A program made the position numbers and the translations under genes. The notes under the pieces were generated by a model that made no database searches, was not told the DNA's origin, and saw only the letters and a program-made list of their open reading frames with translations. Below are positions 8,694 to 18,600 of a stretch of DNA of 64,000 bases, in pieces; position 1 is the first letter of the stretch; each line of letters begins with the position of its first letter. Source of the DNA: Andalucia godoyi (lineage: Eukaryota; Discoba; Jakobea; Jakobida; Andaluciidae); contig VRVR01000006.1 in the NCBI GenBank assembly GCA_009859145.1, positions 248,001 through 312,000 of the forward strand, in the 5' to 3' direction.

Positions 8694-9446
8694 CTACATT
8701 CGGACCTGATAGACGTATCCAAGTGGATGATCGGCATAGGTCCGTTCTACTGTTAGTCGACCTTCTCGTTTTGTCCTGCTGAGAAGCTCGGACGACACCT
8801 CGGGTTTGAATCCATTGTCCTCCAAAATTTTCAGGATGGTCTTATCGGCAACACCACGATCCACGTTCTCCCAAATCCATTGCAACCATTCATCAGGCAC
8901 TACTCCAAGGAGCCGTTCTCGCAAGTCTCTGTAGGAAACCTTTCCATCCTTGTTTGTGTCTGTCGCCATAAAATTCGAAACGTACGATTCCAAAGCTGAG
9001 CCAGCATACCCTTCTTCGACGAGAACTTTGCGAACGCAGTCTTCTGTGATGAAGCCGCGAAATAACTGAGAAATGTTGAATTTTGTGAATTGCGCAAGAA
9101 CATTCAGTTCCGAAGGCTTGTTTGAAGTGCGCATAGCACAGAACTCGTCAAAGTCGATTGCGCCGTCTCTGTTAATATCTACTTCCGCAACCATATCTTT
9201 GAGTTTCTTGAGCGTTGGAAACAATCGAAGAGCACGAAGAACCGTTCTCAAGTCGTCGGTTGAGATAAGTCCATCGTGTCCAATATCGAGTTTGTTGAAT
9301 ATGCGGCGCATCGCCTGTGGAGATTCAACGCCCCCGGAGTTCCCATGTCCTTGCCGTTGGTTGTCACGATCATCTGCATTTGAAGACGGAGAATTTTGCG
9401 ACTGCGGTCCAGTTGCAGCAACGGCAGCAGCGCTGGGAGCTTCCAT
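8694..9446 (-). CDS. EF-hand calcium-binding protein
   Basis: 250 aa, start ATG 9446; the frame is open a few codons further but only from a TTG. Calmodulin-like: EF1 DIGHDGLISTDD (54-65), EF2 DINRDGAIDFDE (90-101), a degenerate third hand near 122-135 and a canonical fourth DTNKDGKVSYRD (163-174). The first 45 residues are Ala/Ser/Asn-rich. A C-terminal extension of about 70 residues (ending YVYQVRM) contains a helical segment and no further loops. Likely a cytosolic or ciliary calcium sensor; the partner is unknown. Convergent with MYCBPAP, divergent from the phosphodiesterase gene. Confidence 0.86.
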   Translation of the reverse strand: MEAPSAAAVAATGPQSQNSPSSNADDRDNQRQGHGNSGGVESPQAMRRIFNKLDIGHDGLISTDDLRTVLRALRLFPTLKKLKDMVAEVDINRDGAIDFDEFCAMRTSNKPSELNVLAQFTKFNISQLFRGFITEDCVRKVLVEEGYAGSALESYVSNFMATDTNKDGKVSYRDLRERLLGVVPDEWLQWIWENVDRGVADKTILKILEDNGFKPEVSSELLSRTKREGRLTVERTYADHPLGYVYQVRM

Positions 9447-9775
9447 CAGGACTTTGAGCAACAGTTCTTTTTTCTTGCCAGCTCTTCCACGACGAAGACC
9501 AGACAGGTATATCGATCAGGGTTTCAAGAAGACCGTAATTCCGTGGTGGGAAGTGGCCGAGTCAGAAAGTCGGGAATGGAGAAATTTGCCACATCTTTTC
9601 CGTCGACCAACGTCAACAACGTTTAAAAAGCTTTTTGGCAGCCTCTGGACGTTTTCAGAACCCCCCCCCGCACATGCTTCTCCGTTTTTCTTCCTCTCTC
9701 GTTTCTCCAATACTTCCTCGATTGCAGTTTTGCAAAAAACACAAACCCGTTCCTTCGACCCAGCCACATCTGCAC
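9447..9775. promoter_or_regulatory. Divergent promoter region, EF-hand gene / phosphodiesterase
   Basis: 329 bp between opposite start codons. It holds a C-run at 9660-9668 and an AAAAAGC element near 9627. The in-frame opening of the phosphodiesterase second exon extends through here, but this sequence is non-conserved and antisense to the EF-hand gene further left. Confidence 0.45.
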
Positions 9776-11157
9776 ATGGTTACGCTCTGGAGGTTTGTGC
9801 TTTGTGCACTCGTGCTTGCTTCGACATGCCGTGCGACGAACATTGGCTCTTTTTGGCAGATCACGGATTTTCATGTATGTGTGTGTTTTCTCGTCCGTCT
9901 CCTTTTTGTCACTTATTTCAATCTGAAACCCCTATTATCTCATTGATTTACGTTCTTCCCCAGACCGATGAGTTTTATCTTCCAGGGAGTGATCCTTCGT
10001 GCGACTTACCTGAGTGCTGTCGCGTGCTGAACCCTGCCTCGTCTGTCAAGGCTGGTCCGTTTGGGGATTTTCAATGCGACATTCCAATGCAGACGACATT
10101 GTCTGCAATGGAGTTTGTCTCGGCACAGAATCCGGATTTTGTGATTCAGAGCGGAGACATTGTTCCACATGATCTCCAGATGCAGAATCGGACTCTGGCG
10201 CTGACTCGATTGAAGACCCATTCCCTTGCTTTTCAAAAATACTTCGGGTCCGTTTCAATGTTGCATGCCATTGGCAATCACGACACGTTTCCAGTCGATC
10301 AGTTTGATGACACCAATGCCTGGGACTGGTTACTTCAACCATTGTCACAGGACATTTATGCACCGTTTCTCTCTGCCGAAGAACAAGTCACATACGCCCG
10401 TGGTGGATACTTTAGCCGCTCTGTGAGCCCCAAGATGCGTGTCATTGTGTTGAACACTCAGTACGGCGATCCCTTGAACTTCTTCTCCTATTCATTCGTT
10501 GAGGATCCCGCTGGCCAAGTTGCATGGCTGACTGGTGAACTTGCCGACGCCCGTGCTCAGAAGCAAAGTATTATTATGGTGGAGCACATTCCGTTTGGAA
10601 CAACGTTCGCAGGCAAGGAAGAGCTTGTTTCGTATTCGTACGGTGACAAACTACTCCCGTTGTTCGAGGAGTATTCCGCCGAGATCAAGGTTCATCTGGC
10701 AGGGCATGTGCACACCGATTCGTTTAGAATTCTGCAACGTGCAAATGCTTCCTCCTGTTTCGGAGTTCAGCATCTGAGTCCTGCTGCGACGGCCCACGTT
10801 GGTTTGAATCCAGAAGTCCGAGAGTTCGTATATGACCGTGATTCTGGCGAGATTTTAGACATCAAGACGTACTGGATCAACTTAACCGAGGCGAATGCAA
10901 GCGGATCAATCAAATGGACTTTTGCGTATTCTCATAAGGACGTGTACGAGCTTCCAGATTTGAATTGTGCATCATTTGAAAAGTTGCGGAAGTCCATGTT
11001 TTCTGACGACATAACTTGGGGCAATTTTATGGTTCGGTTCCGGGGTCAGAACGGAAAACCTGCTGGCTGCATGAACGATTGCCGAACCGAACATCTGTGT
11101 TCTATGGGTTGGGTGTTTCACGATGATTACAAATCCTGCATGAAGATTCCTGTGTGA
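9776..11157 (+). CDS. Acid sphingomyelinase-like secreted phosphodiesterase (2 exons)
   Basis: 430 aa; exons 9776-9874 and 9964-11157, intron 89 nt with GTATGT donor and CCCCAG acceptor, phase 0. Calcineurin-like metallophosphoesterase of the acid sphingomyelinase-like family, probably secreted or lysosomal, hydrolysing phosphodiesters in lipids or nucleotides. Seen: signal peptide residues 1-20 (MVTLWRFVLCALVLASTCRA), metal motif D31-F-H33 (ITDFH), GD at 97-98 (SGDIVPHD), GNHD at 137-140, a His in MVEHIPFG, and GHVH at 280-283 (LAGHVHTD). C-terminal cysteines are consistent with disulfides. The splice joins the first metal motif to the cysteine-rich TDEFYLPGSDPSC segment exactly as in family members, which supports the model. 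The substrate is not inferable. Confidence 0.88.
9875..9963 (+). other. Intron of phosphodiesterase gene
   Basis: 89 nt, donor GTATGT, pyrimidine-rich 3' half, acceptor CAG. It restores one frame between the signal-peptide exon and the catalytic exon. Confidence 0.85.
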
Positions 11158-11504
11158 TCCATGGACGCATTATTTATTTGTTATGTAGGTGCGGGTGCGA
11201 GGATTGGACTTACGTTTATTTTTGATTCCAAGACAATCCCACACTCTGAGTGCAAAATAAACACTTCGCATCAATATTTTTTTGTTTTTGTTTTTTGTTG
11301 GAGTTTGTCCGTGACTCCCAGCTAGGAAACGGTCATTGCGTTAGTAAACAGTTGCACACTTCATCAGAAAATGGATTGTATGCGAAATAAAACACGATGA
11401 GACAGGCACAACAGAGGATCCATGAGGAGGCGCGGAAAAGAGGAAACTAAGAAGGACGTGCAGCGTAAATGAATCATCAGGCCCTCACACCAAATACGGA
11501 TTCC
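11158..11504. other. Convergent 3' intergenic region
   Basis: AT-rich 3' UTR material for both flanking genes, including T-runs at 11277-11298 and an AATAAA at 11256-11261. No gene seen. Confidence 0.5.
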
Positions 11505-13318
11505 TCAAGCATACGCAGCCATGTTTGCTCCTCGTCGATCCATTTCAGCGATCTGATCTCGCAGCTTGGCAGTCAACTGAATGGTGTCCATAAGAATTGA
11601 GCGCATGCGATCTTTTGTCTCCCGTTTCATTACGTGAGGACCATTTCGAACACCTGCAAGCGACTGATCAGCAGACGACTTACCGTCACCAGAGTTTGCC
11701 TGCTGAGCTTGGATGGTTTGAGCATGAGAGCGCATTACACGATATTCTCTCTGGAACATGTCAACCGAGAGATCTCGAACCAGTCTTTCGTCTTCATAAA
11801 CATGAACTCGAATCAAAGAAGTGTTGGTTGATGCACTCTTCGACGGTCGGAACGCAGAAAACATTCGAGTCGGTTTCCCCAGTGCGGTTCGCAACAGGTC
11901 ATTCGCTTCAATGATCTGCGCTTGGAGAGTCTCAAAGGAGACCCGCTCTTCCACAGCAGTTTCGTGACGAATCGCAGCTTCTTTCGCCTTTTCCTTTTGT
12001 TTGCTTTGCGTTAGATGCCTCTGAGATGCGTGCGTAGATGGCGCACTGCTGGGACGTTTGCCAGCACCACTGGAAGACTTCGAATGCTTCGCGGTTGTCG
12101 GGCGAGAATCGTTCTGCCCGTTTCTCGTTGCATGCGATGCAGTCGCTGACGATGGGTGCGAAGCCTGGAGATCGCCACTGTTCCCGTCATTCCTGCTCGA
12201 TATCGTAACACCAGACTTGGAAACTTGGCTCTGTTGCTGTTGCAACATTGCCATATTAGACTGCAAATGCGTGACGGAAAACGGGTTTCCCAATCCACGC
12301 GATGCATTGGACGAACGAGGAAGCAGGGCAACTACAGATCGGGGAGACGGACGAGATGTTGAGGGGCGAACCGGCTGTCTTGGAGGAAACAGTTGTCCAG
12401 TTGACGAATTCACCACTCCTCCTGATGATCCAGAAGACGACAATCCAACGGTGCCCAGCATCTTCACCAGATTTTCTGCGTATGGAGACCGATGTCTCTG
12501 AGACAACGCAGTGGCTTGCTTATCTTTCGACTGCTCCTGTGCAAAAAATTCCGACCACGCTCGGGCCGTCTGCGGCCGCGAACTGGCTATTGGCCGTGCT
12601 GGCGACGGCGAAAGCGCAAGAGAGTCGTCTCCTGCACTGTTTCCAGGATAGCTGGAAGTCCGCATTTGTGATGGGTGGATGTGAGGTTGAGATAGCGAAC
12701 CTGGCGATACATCTCGCACGTAAGCATGAAGTGCAGAGCGAAACAATACGGATTCTTCATCGCTGTCGGCATCCGCGATGTTGACATCCGGTCGTTTGCT
12801 CATTGGATAGAAATTAGGCATTGCAGGCTCCTTCGAGTGCCCGTGACGGGCTGTGGAGGGCCTTCCACGACTTGAAGAGCTTGGACGATGAGCATTTCTG
12901 GACGCGCTCTTTGCACGAGATGCAGAACTGTACCTGACGGTTTTCATTGTCTTTCCTCCTTTGTGTCGTGAGTAGAGACGATCGATTTCTGCGTCTAGAT
13001 CGTCATCGTTGTCTGACGCATCGGCGGTATCATTCGCAGCGCCTCTGATATCTAATACATTTCAAAAAAAAATTGTAGCAGAAGAAGAAGAAGAAGAAGA
13101 AGAAGAATAATAATAATAATAAGAATAATGATAACAATAATGATAAGGAATCAAAGATTAGATCACGATCACAGTGAAACCGAGTAACCAAAACGGCAAC
13201 TCAACGGACATAATTCTGGGCTTCCCCACATACCTGCAAGTTCTGACTGTGTTTGCTTTCGAAGCGAAGACAGGATCGATTGAAAAGTCTGCTGGTCCAA
13301 GTAATCGTCATCGGCCAT
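11505..13318 (-). CDS. Ser-rich low-complexity protein with helical C-terminus (2 exons), unidentified
   Basis: 543 aa by the model exon 1 13318-13234 (MADDDYLDQQTFQSILSSL...), intron 13233-13052, exon 2 13051-11505. Donor GTATGT, acceptor TTAG after a T-rich tract, phase 1; the joined codon is GAT and the frame stays open through an acidic D/N run into the long exon. Residues about 70-400 are Ser/Pro/Arg-rich and probably disordered. The C-terminus has helical, conserved-looking blocks (ETLQAQIIEANDLLRTALGKP; LIRVHVYEDERLVRDLSV; RDQIAEMDRRGANMAAYA). I do not recognise the family; a cytoskeletal or ciliary role would be a guess. The alternative of starting at ATG 12947 without exon 1 loses a good donor and start. 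Confidence 0.74.
13052..13233 (-). other. Intron with AAG/AAT microsatellite
   Basis: 182 nt. It contains a GAA/AAG run then AAT repeats at about 13079-13140; on the gene strand this is a long pyrimidine-rich TTC tract ahead of the acceptor. Confidence 0.75.
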
Positions 13319-13713
13319 TCTCAAATATGTTTACTGCTCGAGAAGTCTCAAGAAACCAAACCAGTACCGCAACAAACGGCCAATCGCTCGGATGACAAAC
13401 AAACGGCTTCACAAAGCGTTTCCCAGCTGCTTTGTCTTGGATGTGAGAAGCTGGAAACGAAAGGGACCCAGCAATCAAGTGATGCTGCATTTTTTGTCGG
13501 ATCTTTTTTCCTATGCGGTCTTCTCGCACCCGACAAAAGTCTGCGCTTCCTTGTCGTTTGATGGGAATCGGACTTTTTTTTTGCGTTGTGCGCAGACGTT
13601 TTGCTCAGTGCTCTTCATTTCCCTGCGAACCCGGTCTTTTTTCTCCTTCTCTCGCGAATTACACGTTTTCGATGCGCCCCGGGACGAAGGTCTATCCTTG
13701 GATGTTAGAATAG
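13319..13713. promoter_or_regulatory. Divergent promoter region, Ser-rich protein / GT18
   Basis: 395 bp between opposite start codons. Several T-rich blocks (13491-13510, 13573-13582). No supported coding region. Confidence 0.45.
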
Positions 13714-15468
13714 ATGCTCCGTGCCTCAAAGTCCAAAGTTGCCTGGAATCCTTTGTGGATCACTTTGAGACGCCACCCAGCTGTTACTGCTGTTGCATGC
13801 TTGTGCTTAGTTGGATTGTTTGTTGCCGGACTGGTTCCAGGTTTCAGCAAAGACATATCACCCGTGCAACAGCCGGCACCGCAGCGTGCCCAGCCTCAGC
13901 CTCGCAGCCCGACTGTTCAACCTAGCAGGGCAACAACGATCACGTCTCCTTCCACACCGCAGAAAAAGTCTCCAGAGCCGGTCTTGGTAGTTTCAGAGAC
14001 ATCGGACCAATCAGAACAATCAGAACAATCAGAGCAATCAGAACAATCAGACCAAGCCGACCAAGTCGACCAAGTCGACCATGTAGATGACGATGACCGA
14101 CCCTCGGGGCTGGAGCAGACACCGTCTGAGGACCATTCTGAGGATGCTGACAATCGCGAGGAGTCATCGCGGTCGTCAAAGAGAATCCATCACAAGGTAT
14201 CTGTCGTGCCCCATGCAGTGCTCGTCCTCAGTGACCAAGAATCTCGAGTGAATGAAGCACTGAAAGGGGGACCTATGGGAGAGGTTGTCATCACGGCGTC
14301 GTACCCAGCTGCGTTCGATTTTCTGACCGCATTCTTTGAGTCTGAACGCCCCCTGGATTCCCGAGTGACACTGCGAGCCAATTCAAATTCCGAAAAAGAT
14401 ATCGATCCGAGGCTTGCGAAATACGTCGAAGAATATGGCTGGAGTGCACCTGTGCTGCACACTGCACATTCCGGAAAGCAGCTGGATAGCATTTTGCAAG
14501 GACTCAGCCAGGACTGGGGCGTGGAAGCGAAGGATGTGACCTACTTTGTTGATATGTATAGTTGGCCAACTGTTGCAGAGTCTCGGTTTCGCTCATTGTC
14601 GATCCCATTGTGTCGCTTGTACATTATTGATTACTGGGGTACTCCTGATAATCAGAACTGGAACAAGTTGGATCTTAAGCAGTATTTGGTGCAGAATGCC
14701 AATCCTTTTGGCAACACATTTTCGGGATACATTGCTGACCGACTGCATGCCCAAGTGCGGAGCAATGTACAAAAGCGTGAATCCAGAACTCTTGCAAGTG
14801 AGAAAAGTTCCAGTGCCACTCCACCCCCATCGTCTGACAGTGTGTGTCGTCCGATGGCAAGGTGGCCCGGAAAGGAGGCATCTGCTATCGTATGGGGCAA
14901 GGAGGTGCAGTATTTTACCGGAAAAATGCACATTCTTGACAAGATAGCTCGCCAACTTGGAATTACGATTCACATGACCGTGCGCGGTGCCGATACCGCT
15001 GCATTATTCAAAGGTCTATCTCCGCTGATTGTCAATCACGGAGTTCTATCTCCGTTGGATTTTGAGACGTTTCTTTCAAATGTTTCCGTGATTATTGGCA
15101 TGGGACACCCGATACAAGGACCAACGGCGATTCAGGCAATGACGTATGGAACAGCATTCATTAACCCAATTTTTTCGTCCCCAGCCACTTTCAGTTCGAG
15201 ACCCGCTTTGCCAGCCTTTTCTCAGTATGATATGTTGAAAGACTATTCGAAGGATCCGGTGAGTTGTGCATCACGCCTCGTTTTCAACGTCGAGGAAGGA
15301 AATGAAGAGCAGTATGTCTTAGCCGTTGCCGATGCTTTAAATGAAGGTGCTCGAGGTGAGGGATGCTTTCTCGACGACCGTTTCACTACAAGGGGTTATG
15401 CCTGGCAGATGCTGGATTGGTTGTTGCAAACAGAAAACAGATGCGATGAAAGAAGGGCCACTGACTGA
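13714..15468 (+). CDS. MGAT5-like beta-1,6-N-acetylglucosaminyltransferase (GT18), type II membrane protein
   Basis: 584 aa Golgi-type topology: short basic cytosolic tail, TM at about 21-41, then a Pro/Ser/Gln stem. The stem includes an SEQ/DQV tandem repeat (about residues 98-125, a 9-bp minisatellite at 14005-14085) and a DDDD run. The catalytic part aligns by eye with animal GnT-V: RLYIIDYWGTP, NPFGNTFSGYIADRL, VWGKEVQYFTGK, then NHGVLSPLDFETFL (about 442-455), VIIGMGHPIQGPTAIQAMTYGTAFINP. GT18 enzymes add beta-1,6 GlcNAc to the alpha-1,6 mannose arm of N-glycans. The order and spacing of blocks match the family; acceptor specificity here is unknown. Convergent with the RecQ helicase. Confidence 0.87.
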   Translation: MLRASKSKVAWNPLWITLRRHPAVTAVACLCLVGLFVAGLVPGFSKDISPVQQPAPQRAQPQPRSPTVQPSRATTITSPSTPQKKSPEPVLVVSETSDQSEQSEQSEQSEQSDQADQVDQVDHVDDDDRPSGLEQTPSEDHSEDADNREESSRSSKRIHHKVSVVPHAVLVLSDQESRVNEALKGGPMGEVVITASYPAAFDFLTAFFESERPLDSRVTLRANSNSEKDIDPRLAKYVEEYGWSAPVLHTAHSGKQLDSILQGLSQDWGVEAKDVTYFVDMYSWPTVAESRFRSLSIPLCRLYIIDYWGTPDNQNWNKLDLKQYLVQNANPFGNTFSGYIADRLHAQVRSNVQKRESRTLASEKSSSATPPPSSDSVCRPMARWPGKEASAIVWGKEVQYFTGKMHILDKIARQLGITIHMTVRGADTAALFKGLSPLIVNHGVLSPLDFETFLSNVSVIIGMGHPIQGPTAIQAMTYGTAFINPIFSSPATFSSRPALPAFSQYDMLKDYSKDPVSCASRLVFNVEEGNEEQYVLAVADALNEGARGEGCFLDDRFTTRGYAWQMLDWLLQTENRCDERRATD

Positions 15469-15514
15469 TATTGTTGTTTCGTCCTTGGTGTACTTGTTGT
15501 TTCTCCTCACCCGT

Positions 15515-15543
15515 TCTTCTTCTTCTTCTTCTTCTTCTTCTTC
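15515..15543. repeat. (TTC)n microsatellite in 3' intergenic DNA
   Basis: About 9-10 TTC units between the convergent GT18 and RecQ genes. Confidence 0.85.
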
Positions 15544-15614
15544 TGTTACTACTGCTGTTTCCTTTTTCTTATTGTTTGGCCACAAAATTCACTTCAGGAA
15601 AAGCGCAATGTGCC

Positions 15615-18600
15615 TCAATGAAGGGGATTCCCCGTCTCCTCGTAGCTTCCTGAGACGCGCTGGGAAGCATGTTTCGGATTTTGTCCGGATGTCCCAACAG
15701 TTCCGGGCGTCTGAACCACGGAGAGCGCAGTTCGAGGTCGCTTTCCATCACTTGAAGGGATTGCAGCGTCTGGGGATGACCGTTTCCGACACTTTGGGCT
15801 ACTGTGTTTCGGAGAAAGCTCACCGTCACCTAAGTCTCCCCATAAATCATCCACGAAATCGTCGTCAGTTCCTATTCTTGCCTGCGTCTCTTTCGCCAGG
15901 ACATCTCCAGGAGGCCGACAAAAACTCAAGATTCCTTGTTGCGAGGAGGTTGTTCGTCTCTCGATTTCTTCCTGTTCCTGCTTTGCCTTTATCCTTGCCT
16001 CGGCTGCCGCAGCATGCCGCTTCTTTTCTGTGTTTTCGTATTGTGCTTTCAGCTCCTTCAAATCATCTGCCATTACGACTCCAAGAGACTCATCACTCCA
16101 CTGACAGTCAAAACCGCTGAAGTCACGGGACGCGAACCAGTTCCAAATCTTTGGGAAAACAGAAGGCCCGTACTCTATCGCGCGATGATGCCCAACCTTC
16201 TCCACATTAGCAAACTCCATGAGACTGTGTGGCCTTGATTCAAAGATCCGCTTGATTGCGACTTCGTCGAAAACTGCATTGGTTGAGATTTGCTTTTTCG
16301 AGGAGATTCCACGAACCCACTCCTGCATCATTTCGCGGAAGGAATCTTCATTACTGGATGTATTCGGGCCGTTTGGAAACGAAAATGGAATACGTTGTGG
16401 AACAGCAACATGGCCTTTGAAAGCCTCCCAGACACTCGGGACCGCAGTCGGATGACTTGGCGCAACTGCTCCTTTTGACGGCTTTTTAGCATTCCGCAAC
16501 GAGGAAGAATTCACAGAGGCACCGACAACGTCATTGTCATCATCACTCACCAAGTCAATGATCTCCGAATCCGAATCAGATGCCAGCTTCTTCGGAATTT
16601 TGGAAGTCTGTTGCAACTTTAACGTGCCAATCCGCCGACTGACGGGAACAGCCGCCGTCGTCAGTGCTTTTGACACAATTGCTCGTGTCGAGGAGTCAGT
16701 CACACTCGGGTCGTCTTCTGTATTCACGGATGCCACGTCGCCGTCATCATCATCTTCATCATCGTCGTCGTCGTCATCATTATCGTTATCAAGGTCAAGA
16801 AGAGCTTGGTCGTCATTCTCACCTGCGTCGTCCAGGAGATCGTCATCATCCAAGTCATCTTCTCCATTGAAATGAGGCAAAGCCTCGCCGCTTGCAGACC
16901 CTCTGCTTTTTGCTCGAACACTAGGAGCAGTCGCTTGCCCAGCGGCCTTTGTCGGCTTCTTCACCACGTCTTTCTGCTGAATTGAGACTTTCAGTGCATT
17001 TTGGAAGACCAGTTTGCCGTACTCCGGACCCTGAACAAGTTTTTGAGCAGCGATCCGCATGCCTCCCCGAAACCCCCCGCGAGACTTTCGACCTCGGAAA
17101 CGAGATCCACTGTGTCCCACTTCGAAGGAAATGCGCTCTTCTTCAAGCACGCCAAGATCTATCAGTTTCTCCAATACCTGACCTGTAAACACCATAGTCT
17201 TACCCTTTAGAGCAGCGCATAAATCTTCTTTGAACGAAACCCAAGACCGCTGCTGTTCGGCAAGAGCGTCGAGACCAGTTTTTTTCATATGTGCGATTTG
17301 GATTGTCAGGGTCTTGGTGATGATCTTCTTGCGGACCTGCAGTCTGATGGGAATCTGGGCAATCATTTTGGCAATGTCAGTGACATCCAGACTTTTGTAT
17401 GTGGGCAGTGATTCCGCTGCGCCGGGATTGTTTCGTCGGACACAGTTATCACAATGGTTATTACACATTGCAGAATTAAAGGTTTCCCCAAAATACTTCA
17501 GCTGAATCACTCTCCGGCATTCTGAGCGCTCATCGCAGTAAGCGATCATCTCGTCCAACATCCGGACGGCGTCGCGACTTGCCGCATGGCCAGCAGCTTC
17601 CATGATGGACAACAATCTGGATTTGTCTCCTTTGGAGAAAAGAAGAATGCACTTGGATTCCAGCCCATCTCTGCCCGCACGTCCTGATTCTTGATAGTAC
17701 GACTCAATGGATTTTGGCATGCAGTAGTGAATGACGAAGCGAACATCACTCTTGTTGATTCCCATGCCGAATGCAATGGTTGCGCAAATGATCTGGCATC
17801 GACCAGTCGTCCATTGCCGCTGGGCAGTTTCTCGCTGCACATCCGCCATTCCAGCATGGTACGCCGTAGCGACGAAACCGATTTTGGCTTCATTGATTAT
17901 CTCGGCAATTGCCTCTGTCTCCTTTTTTGACAAGCAGTATACAATCCCGCACTGACCCTTGAAAGGTGTTAGAATGTTGACGAGTTGTTTCTTGTCTTTC
18001 GCACCTTGGCGATGAACCACGGAATAGTGCAGATTCGTCCGGTTGAAAGACGTTCGCAGAAGGACCGGTGAGCGCAGCTTCAGTGACGATATAACATCTC
18101 CAATGACACGTTCTGTTGCCGTAGCTGTCAAGGCGACAAAATTCGCGTTGAACCACCGATCTCGAAATTCTCCTAATTTCTCATAATCCTTGCGAAAATC
18201 ATGTCCCCATTGGGAAACGCAGTGTGCTTCATCAATCACTACGTAGTTTAGCAAACCATTTTGGTGAAGGAAGTCAATCTGACTGAGAGTCCACTTCGAC
18301 GCCTGCAGCCTCTCAGGTGTCAAATAGATGAGTTTCATTTCATCATTCGCTGCCTTTGCGAAGCATTCACGACTTTCCTCGAGCGTTGTGCCTTGTCGCA
18401 AAGCACAAGCAGGGACTTCATTTGCGATTAGACTGTCTACTTGGTCCTGCATGAGAGCAACGAGCGGAGAAATGACAATGCAGACACCACGCTGCAGCAA
18501 TGGAGGAAGCTGATAAATGAGACTCTTTCCGCCACCTGTAGGCATAAGTACAAACACGTCTTGAGAGCCCATCATTGCATTCATGGCTTCCAGTTGATTC

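Noticed and set aside
9073..9775. Upstream extension of the phosphodiesterase frame
   Set aside because: Its second exon's frame stays open leftward, but this part is antisense to the EF-hand gene and lacks the signal peptide; the spliced exon 1 at 9776 explains the protein better.
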